Below are positions 41,305-49,381 of a DNA stretch of 64,000 bases, one piece after another. How positions within the stretch are numbered: the first letter of the stretch is position 1; the number at the start of each line of letters is the position of its first letter. A program made the position numbers and the translations under genes. Where the stretch lies: assembly GCF_963665245.1 (NCBI RefSeq), contig NZ_OY762269.1:434001-498000 (forward strand), given 5' to 3'. The notes beneath the pieces were generated by a model. It worked only from the letters and a program-made list of their open reading frames with translations. It made no database searches and had not been told where the DNA came from. Origin of the DNA: an uncultured Paludibaculum sp. Lineage in GTDB: Bacteria; Acidobacteriota; Terriglobia; Bryobacterales; Bryobacteraceae.

Positions 41305-41942
41305 GCGCCGGCTCAACAATAACTTCACATCCACAGCCCATTGTGGGGCGGACTTCAGTCTGCGTGGGGCTTCAGCCTCACCTCTTCGAAGCTCCCGAAA
41401 CTGCGTGGTTATTGTTGCGCAGGCCTTAGCGCCATTATGAAGACAATGACGAAGAACGACCAACGTGAGCGAGCGCGTCTCCCAAAGAACGCTGGGACAC
41501 GGTGGCGTTTCGAAACGCGGGCCCTGCCGGTGAAGTAGATCTCCGGATCGAGCACAGCGTCAGTGCGTGGTGCATCGTCGACATCCAGTGTGCGGCCCCC
41601 CAGTGTCTCGTACAGGAACCAGCCTCGGCGAACAGGGCCCCCGTGGGCGCCGCCCGCACGAACGCCTCCATTTCGGGCTTCGGGACCCCGGCAGAATCCC
41701 CACAGTCACCTGACGGCGCCTGGAGTGCGGTTGTGGCGTGACCGGGTACCGGCGGCGCACTCGACACAGAGCAAACAGCGTTCCGCGCCACCTTCACCCC
41801 CACTTCTCGCCCATTTTTGACCCCTCCGCGAAACCCGTTCACCAACTCAGAATTTATCTTCCGTTTGGATTCAGTGCTTTACAGCCAGGATCTCCAAAAA
41901 CACTTGGTGCCCTTGGTACAACGCCCGCTAAGGAGCATCACT
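41305..41942. other. Gap with a decayed gene fragment
   Basis: About 640 bp holding the coding relic described at 41491-41690 and a phrase GTGGGGCGGACTTCAGTCTGCG near 41343 that looks like a dispersed intergenic repeat. No intact gene was seen. Confidence 0.4.
41491..41690 (-). pseudogene. Frameshifted coding relic, possibly from a Fic-like protein
   Basis: Two minus-strand frames join into one sensible text: 'PKPEMEAFVRAAPTGALFAE' then, after a shift near 41621, 'WFLYETLGGRTLDVDDAPRT' continuing 'DAVLDPEIYFTGRARVSKRH'. This reads as genuine protein, and its wording recalls the N-terminal part of some Fic/filamentation-type proteins, but I am not sure of the family. Both ends are lost. Confidence 0.4.
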
Positions 41943-42050
41943 ATGAACAATCTCAATCACACTACGCACGACATCGTACACTGGGTACCCTCTCTCCAAA
42001 CGGCCGGAGACGAAATCACGGCGCTGCCGAAGACCGCTAACCTCCTCTAG
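41943..42050 (+). CDS. 35-residue leader-like small protein
   Basis: A short frame 'MNNLNHTTHDIVHWVPSLQT' ending 'EITALPKTANLL'. It has AAGGAG 8 nt before the ATG, and its stop lies 4 nt before the ATG of the following gene. The good ribosome-binding site and the tight spacing suggest that it is translated and coupled to the next gene. No family was recognised. Confidence 0.5.
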   Translation: MNNLNHTTHDIVHWVPSLQTAGDEITALPKTANLL

Positions 42051-42054
42051 GGCA

Positions 42055-42915
42055 ATGGCTTCCATGACCACACGCCCCATCTCTGAGCGCCGCTTGGCCG
42101 CCAATCGCGCGAACGCCCGGAAATCCACTGGACCTCGCACCGCCGAGGGCAAGCGAAAGGTGTCGCAAAACGCAAGCCGGCACAATCTCTACGCCGGAAT
42201 CCACCAACTGCCGGGCGATGTCGGTCCCCGCCTCTACCGCCAGTCCCTGGAACAAACCTCCGACATCGCCGACCCACGATTCCGCGCCCTCCTTGTCCAT
42301 CGCCTCATGCTCCGAGGCCACGAGCGCCGGCTCCTCCAACTGGAGGGCAAGCTCTGGACCGAGGCCCTCCGCGTCAACGGCGGAGTGGTCCGCCACGCCT
42401 CGCTCTGGATCCGCGAAAACCACTCCGAGGTCGTCCAGGCCCTGGGCCGCTATCACGCCTGGATCTGCGTCCGCATCCGGTTGGTACAGAAGTCCATGTT
42501 CCCCTACGTAATAGGGGACGAAGCCAACCAGACGGGCATCCCGGCCAAAGCCAGAGTCTTGTTGGTCGCTGCGGCCGGTTCCGCCACGCCCATCCAGATG
42601 GAATCCTCAGTCGGCTCCACTCTCTGGGAGACTACCGAATCCGTCAGCTGGCCCCCGGCACCACCTACGTCCGGAACAGGCTGTATGTTTCAAGGTCAGG
42701 CCGGGTTTCGGGCCGTCCGCCCGGTCCCGGCGCCTCAGGCTGTGAAGGCGATCCGTCCACCGGCAGTCCCCGGCCTGAGTCTCCGCTTCCTCCAGAAGAA
42801 GGCGAAAGCTTCGGACCAGACCCGCAAATCCACTCAGCCGGAGGGATCAAAGCCAAGGTCCGCCACCCAGGCGGCGAGCGCCGCCGCAAATCGCGAGACC
42901 GCTGCCGGAAAATAG
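42055..42915 (+). CDS. 'STGPRT' N-terminal-motif family hypothetical protein with repeat tail
   Basis: A 286-residue protein. Residues 10-46 are the block 'ERRLAANRANARKSTGPRTA' plus 'EGKRKVSQNASRHNLYAG'. This motif is shared by a large family of hypothetical proteins in Acidobacteria and Planctomycetes, often in many copies per genome; no function is established that I know of. The middle (50-150) is helical. The tail is Pro/Ala/Ser/Gln-rich and runs into a 93-bp tandem repeat, where a TAG ends the frame; the next repeat unit has TGG at this position, so the protein may have been longer once. A 35-residue frame is coupled upstream. Confidence 0.7.
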   Translation: MASMTTRPISERRLAANRANARKSTGPRTAEGKRKVSQNASRHNLYAGIHQLPGDVGPRLYRQSLEQTSDIADPRFRALLVHRLMLRGHERRLLQLEGKLWTEALRVNGGVVRHASLWIRENHSEVVQALGRYHAWICVRIRLVQKSMFPYVIGDEANQTGIPAKARVLLVAAAGSATPIQMESSVGSTLWETTESVSWPPAPPTSGTGCMFQGQAGFRAVRPVPAPQAVKAIRPPAVPGLSLRFLQKKAKASDQTRKSTQPEGSKPRSATQAASAAANRETAAGK

Positions 42916-43037
42916 GCCCCAACCACTCAGCCGGAGGGATCAAAGCCAAGGTCCGCCACCCAGGCGGCGAGCGCCGCCGCAAATCGCGAGGCCGCCGCCG
43001 GAAAATGGGCCCCAACCACTCAGCCGGAGGGATCAAA
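42830..43037 (+). repeat. 93-bp tandem repeat at the 3' end of the STGPRT gene
   Basis: Units start at 42830, 42923 and 43016 (the last cut short after about 22 bp), each beginning CCACTCAGCCGGAGGGATCA. Units 1 and 2 differ at very few positions. One of these changes TAG (stop at 42913-42915) to TGG, so unit 2 stays open in the same frame. The period is a multiple of three. Confidence 0.9.
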
Positions 43038-43266
43038 GCCACTGTCGGAAACCGGTCCTCTCCCCCATGGGACGCCCGGCCCGTCGAGCGAGACGACATC
43101 GGAATCCCTCCTCGCCGGCCGGGCCGCCAATCACAGTGAGGCCGCGCAACGAACCCCGACCGTCAGGAAGGGGTCTCCGCCGCGCAACGAACCGCGAGTG
43201 GGAACGAGCGGGCCCGAGTCCGCCCCGTCATCACCGGAGCCCCAAGCCGCGAGCACTACGCCCGCC
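42916..43266. other. Open but untranslated continuation of the STGPRT frame
   Basis: The reading frame of the preceding gene stays open here after the TAG, through the repeat and the element at 43150-43213, up to the convergent apbE gene. It lacks a usable start codon at its beginning, so it is treated as a former 3' extension. Confidence 0.45.
43150..43213. repeat. Copy of the dispersed repeat also found at 34.9 kb
   Basis: The text CGAACCCCGACCGTCAGG-AAGGGGTCTCCGC followed by CGAACCGCGAGTGGGAACGAGCGGG matches two units of the cluster at 34831-35075 with few changes, here in the opposite order. Confidence 0.6.
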
Positions 43267-43995
43267 TCAGGCAACCCGCCGGAACCAAGCCTTGACGTGG
43301 CGGGCCTCGGCCAGTTTCCGGCCTTCCTCTTCGCCGATGATGCGCAGGGCGGTATCGAGTCCGTCGGCTTCCAGCCCGGTGCGGGCCAGCACCGACACCA
43401 GCCAGACCTGCTCCACAAGCTGGCCGGTGCGGGCGTCCCGGATGTGCCTCCGGCCGGTGTCCCCTGCGGTCGACACGGCGGAGTTCTTCAGCCGCAGAGT
43501 CTGTTGAGCCGCCTCGATCCGCACCGCCCAGCCGCCCTCACCCACGACGACATCGCCGCTCAGAGCCACCATGGAATGCGGGCAGCCGTGAGCCCGCAAA
43601 ACCCGCAGCATCTCGTCCCCCGCATAACCCTTGCCGATCGCTCCCAAGTCCAGCTTCATGTTGGGCTTGCGGAGTACGACTGTGCGTGTCTTGGCGTCGA
43701 GTTCGAGGTCCCGGAAGGTGGACGAGCGGGTGCGGTCGCCGATGGTGATGTCGAAGGCCCCGTTCGTGCCTACGGCGAGACTCTGCGCCGCCTCGATGTT
43801 TCGAAAGAGGTCCAGGCTCACTTGCGCCCGGCCGGCGCGGCACAGCCGGTTCAGCTCACTCTCGGGCTTGTAGTCGGAAAGGATGGCGTCGAGCTCGCGG
43901 ACCCGTCCAAAGGCGGCACGAAGGGCGTGGTCGGCCCGGTCGCGTTCGCGGGTTTCGATCACCACGCGCACGAGCGTGCCCATGCAGGGCTCCAC
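43267..43995 (-). CDS. apbE: FAD:protein FMN transferase
   Basis: A 242-residue ApbE-family enzyme, which attaches FMN through a phosphodiester bond to Thr/Ser of exported or periplasmic-facing flavoproteins using FAD and Mg2+. Family blocks are 'EPCMGTLVRVVIE', 'LSDYKPESELNRL', 'GAFDITIGD', 'LDLGAIGKGYAGDEML', 'MVALSGDVVVG' and 'AVSTAGDTGRRHIRDARTG'. It starts at a GTG; the sequence before it ('RKPERFEL') also looks family-like but has no start. No obvious signal peptide is present. It follows the SUMF1-like gene by 19 bp. No FMN-binding target protein is encoded nearby. Confidence 0.85.
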   Translation of the reverse strand: MEPCMGTLVRVVIETRERDRADHALRAAFGRVRELDAILSDYKPESELNRLCRAGRAQVSLDLFRNIEAAQSLAVGTNGAFDITIGDRTRSSTFRDLELDAKTRTVVLRKPNMKLDLGAIGKGYAGDEMLRVLRAHGCPHSMVALSGDVVVGEGGWAVRIEAAQQTLRLKNSAVSTAGDTGRRHIRDARTGQLVEQVWLVSVLARTGLEADGLDTALRIIGEEEGRKLAEARHVKAWFRRVA

Positions 43996-44014
43996 GAGCT
44001 CGAAGCGTTCAGGT

Positions 44015-45019
44015 TTACGGATCGACTTCCACTCCGTTGTTCCAGTAGGAGTTCATCTCCACCACCGACGGGACCTTCAAGGGCCGGACCAGGCGGAACC
44101 CGAGCCATTGGGCGTCGGTGAGGTACCAGATGCTCTTGGGGAGCTGCGGGTCCTGCTGCTTCCAACTGGCGTCGGAGGCTACACGGGCGCCGCACCGGAT
44201 GCTGCCGGCCGGGTCGGCCCACGAGCCGCCGCGGGCTACCTGCGGGTAAGCGGTCTTCGACTTCACCCAGGGGTTGACTGCCGCGTCAGCCGTGTAAGGA
44301 GCATACGCGTCGAGCGTCCACTCCATCACGTTGCCCAGCATGTCATAGAGGCCCCAGGCGTTTGGCTTCTTCGTGGCCACCTTCTGGTACTTGCCGTCGC
44401 TGTTGGCTTCATACCAGGCGGAGGCCGCGAGGTCGGCCGGCGCGTTGTCGGCCCGGCAGGCGTACTCCCACTCCGCTTCTGTCGGCAGCCGGTAGAACTG
44501 CCCCGTCTTGGCGCTCAACCACTGGGCGTACTTGTTGGCCGCGTGCTGGGTCATGCTGATGGCCGGAAAGCCGTTCAAACCCATGCCGAAGCTCATTTCG
44601 ACATAGGGGCGCGTCGGGTGGCTGACGGCGTCCACATCGGGTATCTTCCCGTCTGCCTGGGCGAACTGGAAGAGGCGGTATTCGTCCCAGGTCACTTCAT
44701 GGGCGGACATCCAGAACGGATCCACGCGCACTTTGTGCTGGGGACCCTCATCCTTCTTGCGGCCCGGTTCGGTGGCCGGCGTGCCCATCGTGAACTCGCC
44801 GCCCGGGATAGGCACCATCTCGAAGCCGACGTCGGTGCCAAGGATCGTGGACTTGTAGGACTTCATGTCCGGAGCCTTCTTCTCCTTGGTTCCGGCGGCG
44901 ATGCGGCGCTGCAGGGCCTGGACGAGCTTCAGGTCGTCCGCGGCCGGTTTGGCCGGGGCCGCTGTTTGGGCGGCCACCGGCAGAGCCAGTAGAAAGAGGA
45001 ACTTACGCAATGTCCGCAT
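44015..45019 (-). CDS. SUMF1/formylglycine-generating-enzyme-like secreted protein
   Basis: About 334 residues from the ATG at 45019, with signal peptide 'MRTLRKFLFLLALPVAAQTA'. The FGE-sulfatase domain is clear: 'FEMVPIPGGEFTMGTPATEPGRKKDEGPQHKVRVDPFWMSAHEVTWDEY', 'FPAISMTQHAANKYAQWLSAKTGQFYRLPTEAEWEYACRA', 'NAWGLYDMLGNVMEWTLD' and 'VARGGSWADPAGSIRCGARV', ending 'QWLGFRLVRPL'. Bacterial members mostly are not sulfatase activators, and the two active-site Cys of true FGE are not evident, so a different periplasmic role is likely. It begins 8 bp after the Gfo/Idh gene; together with apbE they form one unit. Confidence 0.85.
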   Translation of the reverse strand: MRTLRKFLFLLALPVAAQTAAPAKPAADDLKLVQALQRRIAAGTKEKKAPDMKSYKSTILGTDVGFEMVPIPGGEFTMGTPATEPGRKKDEGPQHKVRVDPFWMSAHEVTWDEYRLFQFAQADGKIPDVDAVSHPTRPYVEMSFGMGLNGFPAISMTQHAANKYAQWLSAKTGQFYRLPTEAEWEYACRADNAPADLAASAWYEANSDGKYQKVATKKPNAWGLYDMLGNVMEWTLDAYAPYTADAAVNPWVKSKTAYPQVARGGSWADPAGSIRCGARVASDASWKQQDPQLPKSIWYLTDAQWLGFRLVRPLKVPSVVEMNSYWNNGVEVDP

Positions 45020-45027
45020 GGGTCGGG

Positions 45028-46302
45028 CTAGATGAACTTGGTCTTGCCCGGCAGGGGCAGCGGTGGAACGGCGAGGCTGCCCTTCCAGTCGATGGTGTCG
45101 GGGACGAGACGCTCCTGGGAGTTGAGCGCCTGCTCCCACGTGATCTGCTGTCCGGTATAGGCGGCCATGCGGCCCATCATGGCGAGCAGAGTAGAGGTGG
45201 CCATGCGCTTGCCATCGTTGATGGGCTGGCCCTTGCGGATGGACGCGAACAGCACGTCGTGCTCGTGCTGGTACATGTCGTTCTTCTGGCCTTCAAAGGT
45301 CCAGGGGTTCTGGCCTTCAATGCGCGGATTCGGGCCGCGGCCGATGGTGCAGGTGCCCTTCGTGCCCAGGATGTAGTCGGAGTTCTCGTTGTAGCAGTTC
45401 TCGATCTGGCGGTTGGCCACGAAGGCGCGGACCCCGTTCGGGTAGATGTAGTTGACCTCGAAGTGGTCGTAGATGTTGCCGCCATTGGCGGGGATCTGGC
45501 GGCCGCCGACGGCCACGCAACTCACCGGGGGCTGGTCCTTCATGGCCCAGGCCACCTTGTCGACGCTGTGTACGGCCTGCTCCACCAGGCTGTCGCCGCA
45601 CAGCCACTGGAAGTTGTACCAGTTGCGGATCTGCCATTCGACGTCGCTCATGCCAGCAGGGCGGGTGCTCTCGGGCGGCATCGGCTTGACCGGGCTGGTG
45701 TAGTAGGTGGCGTAGTACGTGACGATGTCGCCGATGGCGCCGTCGGCGACCTTATCGAACGTCTCTTTAATGTAGTTGGAGTAACGCCAGCAGAAGCCCG
45801 CGACCAGTGAGACGTTCTTCTTGGTGGCGATGTCGACGGTTTCGAGGACGTGGCGGACGCCAGGGGCATCGGTGGCGACGGGCTTCTCGCAGAAGACGTG
45901 CTTGCCGGCCTCGATGGCATAGCGGAGATGCTGGGGGCGGAAGCCGGGCGGGGTGGCGAGCAGGACCACGTCGACTCCGCTGTCGATGACCTTCTGGAAG
46001 GCGTCGAGGCCGATGAACTTCTTGTCGCTGGCTACCTTGATCTTGGGGCCGGCGGCACGCTCCAGGCGGGCCAGGCTCTTGTCGATCGTATCCATGTCGA
46101 TGTCGCCAACGGCCGTGAGCTCGGCATAGTCGTCAGCTTTGAGGGCCTGGGCGGCTGCACCGCTGCCACGACCGCCTGCACCGACGAGTCCAACCTTGAT
46201 TGCATTCGCGCTCTGCGCGGCGGACAGAATGGCGGGGAAACCCACGGCGCCGGCTTTTAGGAAGCCGCGGCGGCCGGGCAGCCCCTCAGCTGATTGGTTC
46301 AT
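45028..46302 (-). CDS. Tat-exported Gfo/Idh/MocA-family oxidoreductase
   Basis: A 424-residue protein. The N-terminus 'GRRGFLKAGAVGFPAILSAAQSANA' is a Tat signal (RRxFLK), so folded enzyme with bound NAD(P) goes to the periplasm. The Rossmann motif is 'IKVGLVGAGGRGSGAAAQAL', the catalytic Lys lies in 'HVFCEKPVATD', and the C-terminal domain carries 'GDSLVEQAVHSVDKVAWAM' with a likely catalytic His. Tat-exported members are numerous in Acidobacteria, Planctomycetes and Verrucomicrobia and probably act on sugars or sugar derivatives; the substrate is unknown. It is the first gene of the Gfo/Idh-SUMF1-apbE unit and divergent from the cytochrome operon. Confidence 0.9.
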   Translation of the reverse strand: MNQSAEGLPGRRGFLKAGAVGFPAILSAAQSANAIKVGLVGAGGRGSGAAAQALKADDYAELTAVGDIDMDTIDKSLARLERAAGPKIKVASDKKFIGLDAFQKVIDSGVDVVLLATPPGFRPQHLRYAIEAGKHVFCEKPVATDAPGVRHVLETVDIATKKNVSLVAGFCWRYSNYIKETFDKVADGAIGDIVTYYATYYTSPVKPMPPESTRPAGMSDVEWQIRNWYNFQWLCGDSLVEQAVHSVDKVAWAMKDQPPVSCVAVGGRQIPANGGNIYDHFEVNYIYPNGVRAFVANRQIENCYNENSDYILGTKGTCTIGRGPNPRIEGQNPWTFEGQKNDMYQHEHDVLFASIRKGQPINDGKRMATSTLLAMMGRMAAYTGQQITWEQALNSQERLVPDTIDWKGSLAVPPLPLPGKTKFI

Positions 46303-46378
46303 GTGGCTATTTTACAGCCGTAGCCCCATGGTCGAGGAGAAGGAAATCTAATAAGAACCAAGTAGTGTGATTTAGATA

Positions 46379-46439
46379 TTGGCAAACGGACCTGATTACC
46401 CTAGACTGGCTTAGGTTTGAAAGCTTCAGGTTCTATACT
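46379..46439 (+). promoter_or_regulatory. Candidate promoters of the cytochrome operon
   Basis: TTGGCA (46379-46384) and TAGACT (46402-46407) are 17 bp apart. A second -10-like TATACT lies at 46434-46439. The stretch is clearly richer in A/T than its surroundings. The second -10 would put the start about 15-20 nt before the GTG at 46462, the first within a few nt of the TTG at 46417. Confidence 0.45.
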
Positions 46440-46461
46440 CTTAAATTCGGTAAGTATATCC

Positions 46462-47742
46462 GTGCGCGGAATCCTGCTCACTGCGGCCCTGACGGCTGCT
46501 TGGGGTGCGGATGGAGCGTTGGCGGCGGCCGGAGCGATGGCTCCAGGGTCGACCGGACTGGTGGTGACGCAGGCTCGCGCCGGCCTCGGCGGACGGCTGT
46601 ATCTGCTGGATTGGACAGGCCAGGGGCGCGCGTTGAGCGAGGGATTCGCGGCTGCGGCGGACCCGGATGTATCTTTCGACGGGAAGCGGATTCTGTTTGC
46701 GGGCCGGCGTGCGGTGGGTGATGTCTGGCAGGTGTACGAGATGAATGCCGACGGCTCCGGAGCACGCCAGATCAGCCACGGGAAGAGCGGCTGCCGCCAG
46801 CCGGTGTACCAGTCGCGGATCTTCTCGCTCGACATTCCCGAGCCGTGGCCGCAGGTTGCCTTCGTCTGTAGTGGCGCCGTGTATTCGTCGAAGCTGGACG
46901 GCTCGGATGTCCAGCGGTTGACGTACGCGGGGCCAGGCGATGCCGGTCCGGCGATGCTGCCAGAGGGGCGAATGGTCTACTCATCCGGCGGCCGTCTGTT
47001 CGGCATCAACCTGGATGGCACGGATTATGCCCTGTTCGCCGGTGGGCTGAATCCGCGCATGGCGGCGGTGGTAGGCCGGAAGATAGTGTTTGTCGAAGGC
47101 GCCGGGCAGTTGTCGATGGTCACGCAGGAACGGCCCTTGCACTCACACGTCTCGCTGACCGCCGCGGCCGACGGTGTGTTTGCGGCGCCGGCGGCGCTGG
47201 GCGAGGGCTCGGTTGTCGTTGCCAGGAAGGGCCCGTCGGGATGGGCACTGTGGCGGTTGGATCTGGCCACCAAGCGGCGGTCGCCGCTGTTTGACGCTCC
47301 GGGCATCGACGACCTGCAGGCCAAGGTCCTGGGTCCGCACGAAGAACCCGACGGACGCGGCAGTGTGGTGGACACGGCTGAGCCCAGCGGCCATCTGTAT
47401 TGCCTCAATGTGTATACCAGCGACCGGCCGATGCCGCGCGGCTCAATAAAGAAGGTCCGGGTCCTGACGGGCCAGGATGCGGCGCCAGTCAAGATGGGCG
47501 AGTTGACAGTGGAAGCGGACGGGTCCTTCCATCTGCAGCTCCCGGCCAACACGAAGATGAAGCTCCAGACCCTGGACGCGGCCGGCCGGGTGATGCGCAC
47601 CAGCGGCTGGATGTGGGTGAGAAACAAGGAAAACCGGGGTTGTATCGGGTGCCACGAGGATCCGGAGTTGTCGCCGGAGAACGTGGAAGCGGAGGCCGTG
47701 AACAGGAAGGCCGTGCGATTGGGATTGGGGGATAAGAAATGA
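46462..47742 (+). CDS. Secreted WD40/PD40-type propeller protein with one c-type haem motif (HzsA-like C-terminus)
   Basis: About 426 residues from the GTG at 46462, which has GGTAAG upstream and opens a short signal peptide ('RGILLTAALTAAWGADG'); a TTG at 46417 would add 15 residues. Most of the protein is a propeller of PD40-like units ('DPDVSFDGKRILFAGRR', 'DVWQVYEMNADGSGARQISHG', 'GRMVYSSGGRLFGINLDGTDY'). The C-terminus holds a small beta domain and one haem-binding motif, 'CIGCHEDPEL', which is like the HzsA-type tails of planctomycete and acidobacterial proteins. It should be periplasmic. It is the first gene of the seven-gene operon and overlaps the next by 4 bp. Confidence 0.75.
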   Translation: MRGILLTAALTAAWGADGALAAAGAMAPGSTGLVVTQARAGLGGRLYLLDWTGQGRALSEGFAAAADPDVSFDGKRILFAGRRAVGDVWQVYEMNADGSGARQISHGKSGCRQPVYQSRIFSLDIPEPWPQVAFVCSGAVYSSKLDGSDVQRLTYAGPGDAGPAMLPEGRMVYSSGGRLFGINLDGTDYALFAGGLNPRMAAVVGRKIVFVEGAGQLSMVTQERPLHSHVSLTAAADGVFAAPAALGEGSVVVARKGPSGWALWRLDLATKRRSPLFDAPGIDDLQAKVLGPHEEPDGRGSVVDTAEPSGHLYCLNVYTSDRPMPRGSIKKVRVLTGQDAAPVKMGELTVEADGSFHLQLPANTKMKLQTLDAAGRVMRTSGWMWVRNKENRGCIGCHEDPELSPENVEAEAVNRKAVRLGLGDKK

Positions 47743-49379
47743 AGCTCAGCCGCCTGGTGGTTCTGATCGCGGCGACGGTATGGGCGGGCGACGAAGGCAC
47801 GCTGCCGGTATTCACCGACATCACCAAGGCGGCCGGTATCACGTTCCGGCACAGCTACGGCGACCACCACCTGGACAACATCGTGGAAGGCACGGGCGGA
47901 GGAGCCTGCTTCTTCGACTACAACAACGATGGATTCCAGGACATCTACTTCGTCACAGGCGTATGGACGAAGAGTGTCAGCGACAACGAAGGCCGCGAAC
48001 TGCGCGGGAAGTTGTCCGGCAAGCTGTACAAAAATAACGGCAACGGCACCTTCACGGACGTCACTGAGAAGGCCGGTGTGGCCAGCATGACGTTCGGCTC
48101 AGGCTGCTCGGCGGCGGACTACGACAACGACGGCCACGTGGATCTGTATCTGCTGAACTACGGCCCGAACACGCTGTACCACAATAACGGGGACGGGACG
48201 TTCAGCGACGTCTCTGAGAAGTCGGGCCTTGCGGACCCTCGCTGGAGCGTGTCGGCGGCCTGGTTCGACTACAACAACGACGGACTGCTGGACGTCTTCG
48301 TCGGCAACTACCTGCACTACGACGACGGTAAGTTCCGCGACTTCTACCCGGCCCAGGGTTATCCGGGCCCGTTGAGCTACAGCGGGCAGCCGAATGCTCT
48401 GTACCGCAACAACGGGGACGGCACCTTCACAGACGTGACGAAGGAAGCTGGGGTCTTCAAGGCCAATGGGCGGGCCATGAGCCTGACCGTGGCCGACTTC
48501 AACAACGACGGCTATATGGACGTCTTCGTGGCCAACGACGCCATGGAGAACTACTTCTTCGAAAACACGCGCAAAGGCACGTTCGTGGAGAAGGCGCTGG
48601 AGTTGGACATTGCCTATAGCGAACACGGGCAAGGCGTGTCGTCGATGGGCCCGTTCTTTGGAGACGTGAATCGGGACGGCTGGCTGGATATCTTTGTGCC
48701 GAACCTGAACTACGTGAGTCTGTTCGTCTACAACCCCAAGGAGAAGAACTACGACAATCGGGCCAACCAGGCGGGGTTGTCGGCGCTGTTGGGGCAGTAT
48801 GCCGGCTGGGGGTCTGTCGTCTTCGATTACGACCACGACGGCTGGCCGGATCTGTTCACGGTACACGGCAACGCGCACCACGAGTACGTCCAGGAAGACA
48901 CGCTGGTGCGAAACAAGCACGACGGCACGTTCGAGGACGTCTCCCGCCGGTCCGGCGCGTACTTCAACGAAAAGTACGTAGGCCGCGGAGCTGCCTGGGC
49001 CGATATCGACAATGACGGCGACATCGATCTGCTGGTCATCAATCTGAACGACGCGCCGAAACTGCTGCGCAATGACGGCGGCAATGCGAAGCCATGGCTG
49101 ATGGTGGACGCGCGGCTGAAGTTCCCTACGGGCTTGCGGACCGCGATCGGCGCGCGTGTGACGGTGACGGCCGCGGGGCTGAAGATGATCGACGATGTGA
49201 ATCCCGTCCGAGGCTACCTGTCGCAGGGCGACGCACGGCTGCACTTCGGGCTGGCTGGAGCGACTGAAGCGGATGTCGAGATCCGCTGGCCGGATGGGCA
49301 GGTGCAGCGGCTGGAGCATGTGAAGGCCAACCAGATCCTGAAACTGGAACACCCGGCCACGGCAAAGGCGGCGCGGTAG
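47739..49379 (+). CDS. CRTAC1-family FG-GAP/VCBS-repeat protein with ASPIC/UnbV domain
   Basis: A 546-residue secreted protein with at least six FG-GAP-type units carrying Ca2+-loop sequences, such as 'FDYNNDGFQDIYFV', 'DYDNDGHVDLYLLNYGPNTLYHNNGDGTFSDV' and 'DFNNDGYMDVFVAND'; they form a seven-bladed propeller by family. The C-terminus is an ASPIC/UnbV domain ('IGARVTVTAAGLKMIDDVNPVRGYLSQGDARLHFGLAGATEADVEIRWPDGQVQRLEHVKANQIL'). Such proteins are surface or periplasmic binding proteins of mostly unknown role and are abundant in this phylum. It is coupled to the gene before (ATGA) and lies 2 bp before the multihaem gene. Confidence 0.9.
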   Translation: MKLSRLVVLIAATVWAGDEGTLPVFTDITKAAGITFRHSYGDHHLDNIVEGTGGGACFFDYNNDGFQDIYFVTGVWTKSVSDNEGRELRGKLSGKLYKNNGNGTFTDVTEKAGVASMTFGSGCSAADYDNDGHVDLYLLNYGPNTLYHNNGDGTFSDVSEKSGLADPRWSVSAAWFDYNNDGLLDVFVGNYLHYDDGKFRDFYPAQGYPGPLSYSGQPNALYRNNGDGTFTDVTKEAGVFKANGRAMSLTVADFNNDGYMDVFVANDAMENYFFENTRKGTFVEKALELDIAYSEHGQGVSSMGPFFGDVNRDGWLDIFVPNLNYVSLFVYNPKEKNYDNRANQAGLSALLGQYAGWGSVVFDYDHDGWPDLFTVHGNAHHEYVQEDTLVRNKHDGTFEDVSRRSGAYFNEKYVGRGAAWADIDNDGDIDLLVINLNDAPKLLRNDGGNAKPWLMVDARLKFPTGLRTAIGARVTVTAAGLKMIDDVNPVRGYLSQGDARLHFGLAGATEADVEIRWPDGQVQRLEHVKANQILKLEHPATAKAAR

Positions 49380-49381
49380 AG

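Noticed and set aside
40753..41463. N-terminal 237-residue extension of the squalene-cyclase-like frame
   Set aside because: This part is antisense to the VOC gene and lacks QW repeats; the family-like text begins only at the ATG at 40752.
42830..43037. Possible CRISPR array
   Set aside because: The repeat is a direct 93-bp tandem with no spacers and belongs to the end of a coding frame.
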